Assembly: GCA_903834675.1 (NCBI GenBank)
Contig: CAILKC010000043.1
Coordinates: 1-7,858, forward strand
Source of the DNA: an uncultured Victivallales bacterium
GTDB taxonomy: Bacteria; Verrucomicrobiota; Lentisphaeria; Oligosphaerales; JAFGRS01
Reading direction: 5' to 3'
DNA: 7,858 nt
This document shows, in pieces, positions 5,483-7,858 of the stretch. The notes below the pieces were generated by a model. That model saw only the letters and a program-made list of their open reading frames with translations, did not search any database and was not told where the DNA came from. Both the position numbers and the translations under genes were made by a program. How positions within the stretch are numbered: position 1 is the first letter of the stretch; each line of letters starts with the position of its first letter.

Positions 5483-6559
5483 TTAGGCCAGGGCGAAGCG
5501 CGGCAGGTTGCAGAATTCCCGGTAGGCATTGACGACGGCCAGGTAATTTGCCAGCGAGACACTGGCGGTGATGGCGTTGCTGGCACAGAGGATGTGTCCG
5601 CCGTCGCCCATGCCCGCCTCCAGGCAATCCAGGGTATGTCGGCGCACCTCGTCGGGCGAGCCGAAGCTCAGGGTGGTGCCGCAGTCGAGGTTGCCGTAGA
5701 GGGTAACGCGGTGACGGCAGACGGGCTTGAGGCGGGGCAGGTCCATGCCGGCATGCAGGTCGATTTCGAGATAGCCATCGACGGCACAGCCGAAGAGGAA
5801 GTCGTCCAACACGGGCCAGAGGTTCCCGTCACTGGCATTGACCGCATAGCGGCCAGCGGCATGGATGCGTTGCGCGAGCCGGTTGACCTCGGGTACGATG
5901 AAGGCGCGGTAGGCCGTCGGCGAGATCATGGGCCGCGTGCCGGAGAAGTCGCCGCCCACGCCGATCTGGTCGATGCCGAGAGCTAGGTACTTCTCGATGC
6001 GGGTCAGGCTGCGCGCCGTGGCCAGGGCGAAGTGTCGATGGGCGATGTCAGGGGCGAGAAGCATGGTCTGCATGAGGTCCACATCGGTCCAGACGCCGTG
6101 AGCATAAGCCGGCGCCAGGATCGGCAGGTCAACCCCGCGCCGAGCCATCTCCGCCTGCAAGAGCTCGTAGACCAGGAGGGTTTCCTCCGGAAAACTCCGC
6201 GCCTGAACCGCGCCGGCGTTGCGCAACGCGAGGCGTTCGACCGGGTCGTCGGCAGCGGCGGCGGTGGGGCTGGGTACAGGGGCTGGCCGGGGTGGCGCGG
6301 GAGGTGGGGGATTGGGGACGACGTAGAGCAGGTCATGGCCCAGCCGCAGCGCCAGCTCGAGTTGGTCCAGCGCCTGGCGGCGCACGGCGGCGCCCCAGCC
6401 CAGTTCGGCGACCAAGCCTTGCCAGTGCGAGGGGTCGCCACCATAGGTGCGGCCAAGCAGTTGATCAGCCACCGGCGAGAGCAGTACATACTCAAATACC
6501 GGGGTGCGGTCGGGTTCGCGGTGCGACAGCGCGGCGCGGACTCGTTCGCGCGAGGTCAT
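5483..6559 (-). CDS. URO-D/cobalamin-methyltransferase superfamily protein, function unknown
   Basis: The 358-residue protein has the superfamily's typical opening (MTSRERVRAAL, then PDRTPV at 16-21), the core GVGGDFSG (200-207) and the late GGHILCASNAI (320-330), as expected of a TIM barrel of the uroporphyrinogen decarboxylase / MtaA type. It is unlikely to be HemE: the N-terminal M-R-Q-A-G-R substrate loop is absent, the late histidine position reads Asn328, and no heme genes are nearby. It also lacks the zinc ligands of the corrinoid thiol methyltransferases: the H-x-C-G site reads ASDG (242-245) and the late Cys position is again Asn328. A Pro/Ala-rich insert (82-103) interrupts the N-terminal half. 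An AAAGG site lies 6 nt before the ATG. It sits between the reductase (30 nt) and the transporter (33 nt). The reaction is unknown; superfamily assignment is secure. Confidence 0.92.
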   Translation of the reverse strand: MTSRERVRAALSHREPDRTPVFEYVLLSPVADQLLGRTYGGDPSHWQGLVAELGWGAAVRRQALDQLELALRLGHDLLYVVPNPPPPAPPRPAPVPSPTAAAADDPVERLALRNAGAVQARSFPEETLLVYELLQAEMARRGVDLPILAPAYAHGVWTDVDLMQTMLLAPDIAHRHFALATARSLTRIEKYLALGIDQIGVGGDFSGTRPMISPTAYRAFIVPEVNRLAQRIHAAGRYAVNASDGNLWPVLDDFLFGCAVDGYLEIDLHAGMDLPRLKPVCRHRVTLYGNLDCGTTLSFGSPDEVRRHTLDCLEAGMGDGGHILCASNAITASVSLANYLAVVNAYREFCNLPRFALA

Positions 6560-6589
6560 GGGGCGCCTTTCTTCGGGCCGGGGCCCTGC

Positions 6590-7606
6590 TCAGCTCAGCT
6601 TGACGAACTCGCGGTAGTCGGCCAGGTTGCGCTTGAGGAGTGCGGGCGTGTCGAGTTCGTAGGGGCAGTGCTCGCGGCAGCGTCCACAGCCGGTGCATTT
6701 CTCGATGCGCTCCATCTTCTCGCGCCACGCCTCTCCCATGAACTGTTCGTATGGCATCCGTCGTAACAGCAACGACATGCGGGCTGCCATGGGGATGGGG
6801 ATGTCAACGGGGCAGGGGAGGCAGTAGCCGCAGGCCCGGCAGAAGGCGCCGGCGAGTTCGGCGCGGTCGCGGGCGATAGCGGCGAGCAGCTCCGTATCCA
6901 GGGCGGGCGGGGCGGCATCGAGTTGCAGAAGCTGCTCCAGTTCGGCCATCTGCTGCACGCCCCAGATCGGGGCCACGTTCGGGTACTGGCGCAGGAAGGC
7001 AAAGGCCGCTCGGACATGGGTGATCAGACCTCCCGAGAGCGGCTTCATGGCGATGACCCCGAGATCGGCGCGCCGGCACTGCTCGATCAACGCCAGGTCG
7101 GCGGCGGTGGAGAGCATGCAGAGCGGGAACTGCAGGGTGTCGTAGAGCCCCGACGCCACGCCCTGCGCCGCAAGTTCAAGGCTGTGGTTGGTCAGGCCGA
7201 TGTAGCGCACCATGCCCTTGGCGCGGGCTTCGACCGCACCGGCGTAGGAGGACTGCGGGTCGGCGGCGTCTGGCAGGGCCTTGGGGTTGTGCAGTTGCAG
7301 CACATCGACGTAGTCCGTGCGCAGGGCGCGCAGGCTGGTTTCGAGGTCCGCCAGCAGACCCTCGCGAGTGCTGGCGCCGGACTTGGTGGCGATGACGATC
7401 TGGCTACGGACGTCGCCGAGAGCCTGCCCCAGCTTGGCCTCGCTGTCCGTGTAGGCCCGGGCGGTGTCGTAGAAGGTGATCCCGGCCGCATAGGCCCGGC
7501 GCAGGATGCGGACCGCCTCGTCCAGCGGGGCGCGTTGCAGCGGCAGCACGCCGAATGACATGCGTGTGACCCGTAGATCGGTCCGCCCCAGGCGTATGCT
7601 CTCCAT
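6590..7606 (-). CDS. Aldo/keto reductase with C-terminal 4Fe-4S domain
   Basis: This 338-residue protein has an aldo/keto reductase barrel (about 1-225) opening with the usual L-G-R-T-D-L and carrying the full catalytic tetrad: D47, Y52, K75 and H106. The family reduces carbonyls to alcohols, or the reverse, with NAD(P)H. A C-terminal ferredoxin-like part holds eight cysteines in two groups: C256, C259, C262, C265 (FCRACGYCLPCPVDI) and C304, C307, C310, C314 followed by Pro. This is typical of the COG1453-type Fe-S aldo/keto reductases and suggests electron transfer to or from a second redox partner. It is cytoplasmic, with no signal peptide. GGAG lies 11 nt before the ATG, a little far, but the N-terminus fits the family exactly. 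It is the first gene of the - strand operon, followed 30 nt later by the URO-D-like gene. Substrate unknown. Confidence 0.96.
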   Translation of the reverse strand: MESIRLGRTDLRVTRMSFGVLPLQRAPLDEAVRILRRAYAAGITFYDTARAYTDSEAKLGQALGDVRSQIVIATKSGASTREGLLADLETSLRALRTDYVDVLQLHNPKALPDAADPQSSYAGAVEARAKGMVRYIGLTNHSLELAAQGVASGLYDTLQFPLCMLSTAADLALIEQCRRADLGVIAMKPLSGGLITHVRAAFAFLRQYPNVAPIWGVQQMAELEQLLQLDAAPPALDTELLAAIARDRAELAGAFCRACGYCLPCPVDIPIPMAARMSLLLRRMPYEQFMGEAWREKMERIEKCTGCGRCREHCPYELDTPALLKRNLADYREFVKLS

Positions 7607-7636
7607 GATGTCGCTGGCTCCGTGTTGAACCCGCCC

Positions 7637-7665
7637 ACCATAGCGCCGCCGCGACCGCGCACCAA
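7637..7665 (-). promoter_or_regulatory. Weak candidate promoter for the - strand operon
   Basis: On the - strand TTGGTG (7665-7660) and TATGGT (7642-7637) are 17 nt apart, placing transcription start near 7630, about 24 nt before the reductase start. The hexamers match the sigma70 consensus at three and four of six positions, so the match rests mainly on spacing and location. An AT-rich patch further upstream (7692-7701) has no partner -35 at a good distance. Confidence 0.28.
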
Positions 7666-7724
7666 CGGCTCGCGGACTTTGGGCAGGGCGGATTTAAGAT
7701 AACGACCGCCGTCGTCCCGTCGGC

Positions 7725-7858
7725 AGTGAAAGCGGCGTCGCGGCCCCTGGCGGGGCCTCTGCCGCGCGCACTCCATATTCGGAGGCGCCGTCCCTACGGA
7801 CTGGTGGCCGCGGCCCTTTGGACTGCGGTGGCAACGCCCGCCGTCCGGCGGGCACGAC
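7725..7858. repeat. Cluster of short palindromes, possible dispersed intergenic repeat (cut by window edge)
   Basis: Within about 130 bp there are at least five hairpin-capable sequences. GCGGC (7732-7736) with GCCGC (7761-7765) encloses GGCCCC (7742-7747) with GGGGCC (7752-7757). CTCC (7771-7774) pairs with GGAG (7781-7784), and GTCC (7790-7793) with GGAC (7798-7801). GGCCGCGGCC (7806-7815) is self-complementary. GCCCGCCG (7836-7843) faces CGGCGGGC (7846-7853). GGACTG occurs twice (7798-7803 and 7820-7825), and its near-complement GCACTCC lies at 7768-7774. No coding frame here resembles a protein. The organisation fits a REP-like or small non-coding repeat, but copies elsewhere in the genome cannot be seen. 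Confidence 0.4.

Noticed and set aside
4512..5627. 371-residue - strand frame across the transporter and part of the URO-D-like gene
   Set aside because: It is out of frame with both recognisable proteins, Arg/His/Gly/Pro-rich, and has no membrane helices or motifs.
5483..6559. hemE (uroporphyrinogen decarboxylase proper)
   Set aside because: The N-terminal substrate-binding arginine motif and late histidine are missing, and no heme synthesis genes are adjacent.
6032..7558. Two + strand frames (6032-6766 and 6923-7558) opposite the URO-D-like and reductase genes
   Set aside because: Neither resembles a protein family, and both lie antisense to strong family matches.
7192..7776. 194-residue - strand frame extending upstream of the reductase start
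   Set aside because: It is frame-shifted relative to the reductase, Arg/Pro-rich and without motifs; its apparent extension runs into the palindromic region.

Overview
The window is GC-rich bacterial DNA with long overlapping ORFs on both strands. It holds five complete protein genes in two convergent groups, and no rRNA, tRNA, CRISPR array, transposase or phage gene that I can see. A secreted Asp-box beta-propeller, a URO-D-like protein that is not HemE and an Fe-S aldo/keto reductase together are typical of large-genome, often uncultured lineages such as Planctomycetota, Lentisphaerota, Verrucomicrobiota, Armatimonadota or Hydrogenedentota. This placement rests on gene content alone and is only an inference.

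Layout. Positions 1-442 have no convincing gene. They contain a stem-loop, short tandem repeats (7-bp and 8-bp periods) and a sigma70-like promoter (about 191-219) followed by a leader of roughly 217 nt. On the + strand, a transaldolase-family protein (443-1831) is followed after 12 nt by an exported two-propeller BNR/Asp-box protein (1844-4579). These two probably form an operon. On the - strand, read from right to left, lie a 4Fe-4S aldo/keto reductase (7606-6590), a URO-D-superfamily protein (6559-5483) and an EamA/DMT transporter (5449-4526). The gaps are 30 and 33 nt, so this is a likely three-gene operon. The two groups meet tail to tail and overlap by 54 coding bases (4526-4579). From 7607 to the right edge there is a possible promoter for the - strand operon, then a dense run of short palindromes that looks like an intergenic repeat element continuing past the window.

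How the genes may work together. The - strand operon pairs a redox enzyme of the aldo/keto reductase family with a TIM-barrel URO-D-like protein of unknown reaction and a small-molecule permease. This could be a small-metabolite conversion and transport unit, but the substrate cannot be read from sequence. The + strand pair joins a sugar-phosphate-type Schiff-base aldolase fold with a secreted propeller whose first blade resembles GH74 glycosidases. A carbohydrate theme is plausible but unproven. I found no clear new multi-gene system. The points most worth following are the divergent active sites of the transaldolase-like and URO-D-like proteins, the GH74-like aspartates of the propeller, the long convergent overlap and the terminal palindromic repeats.
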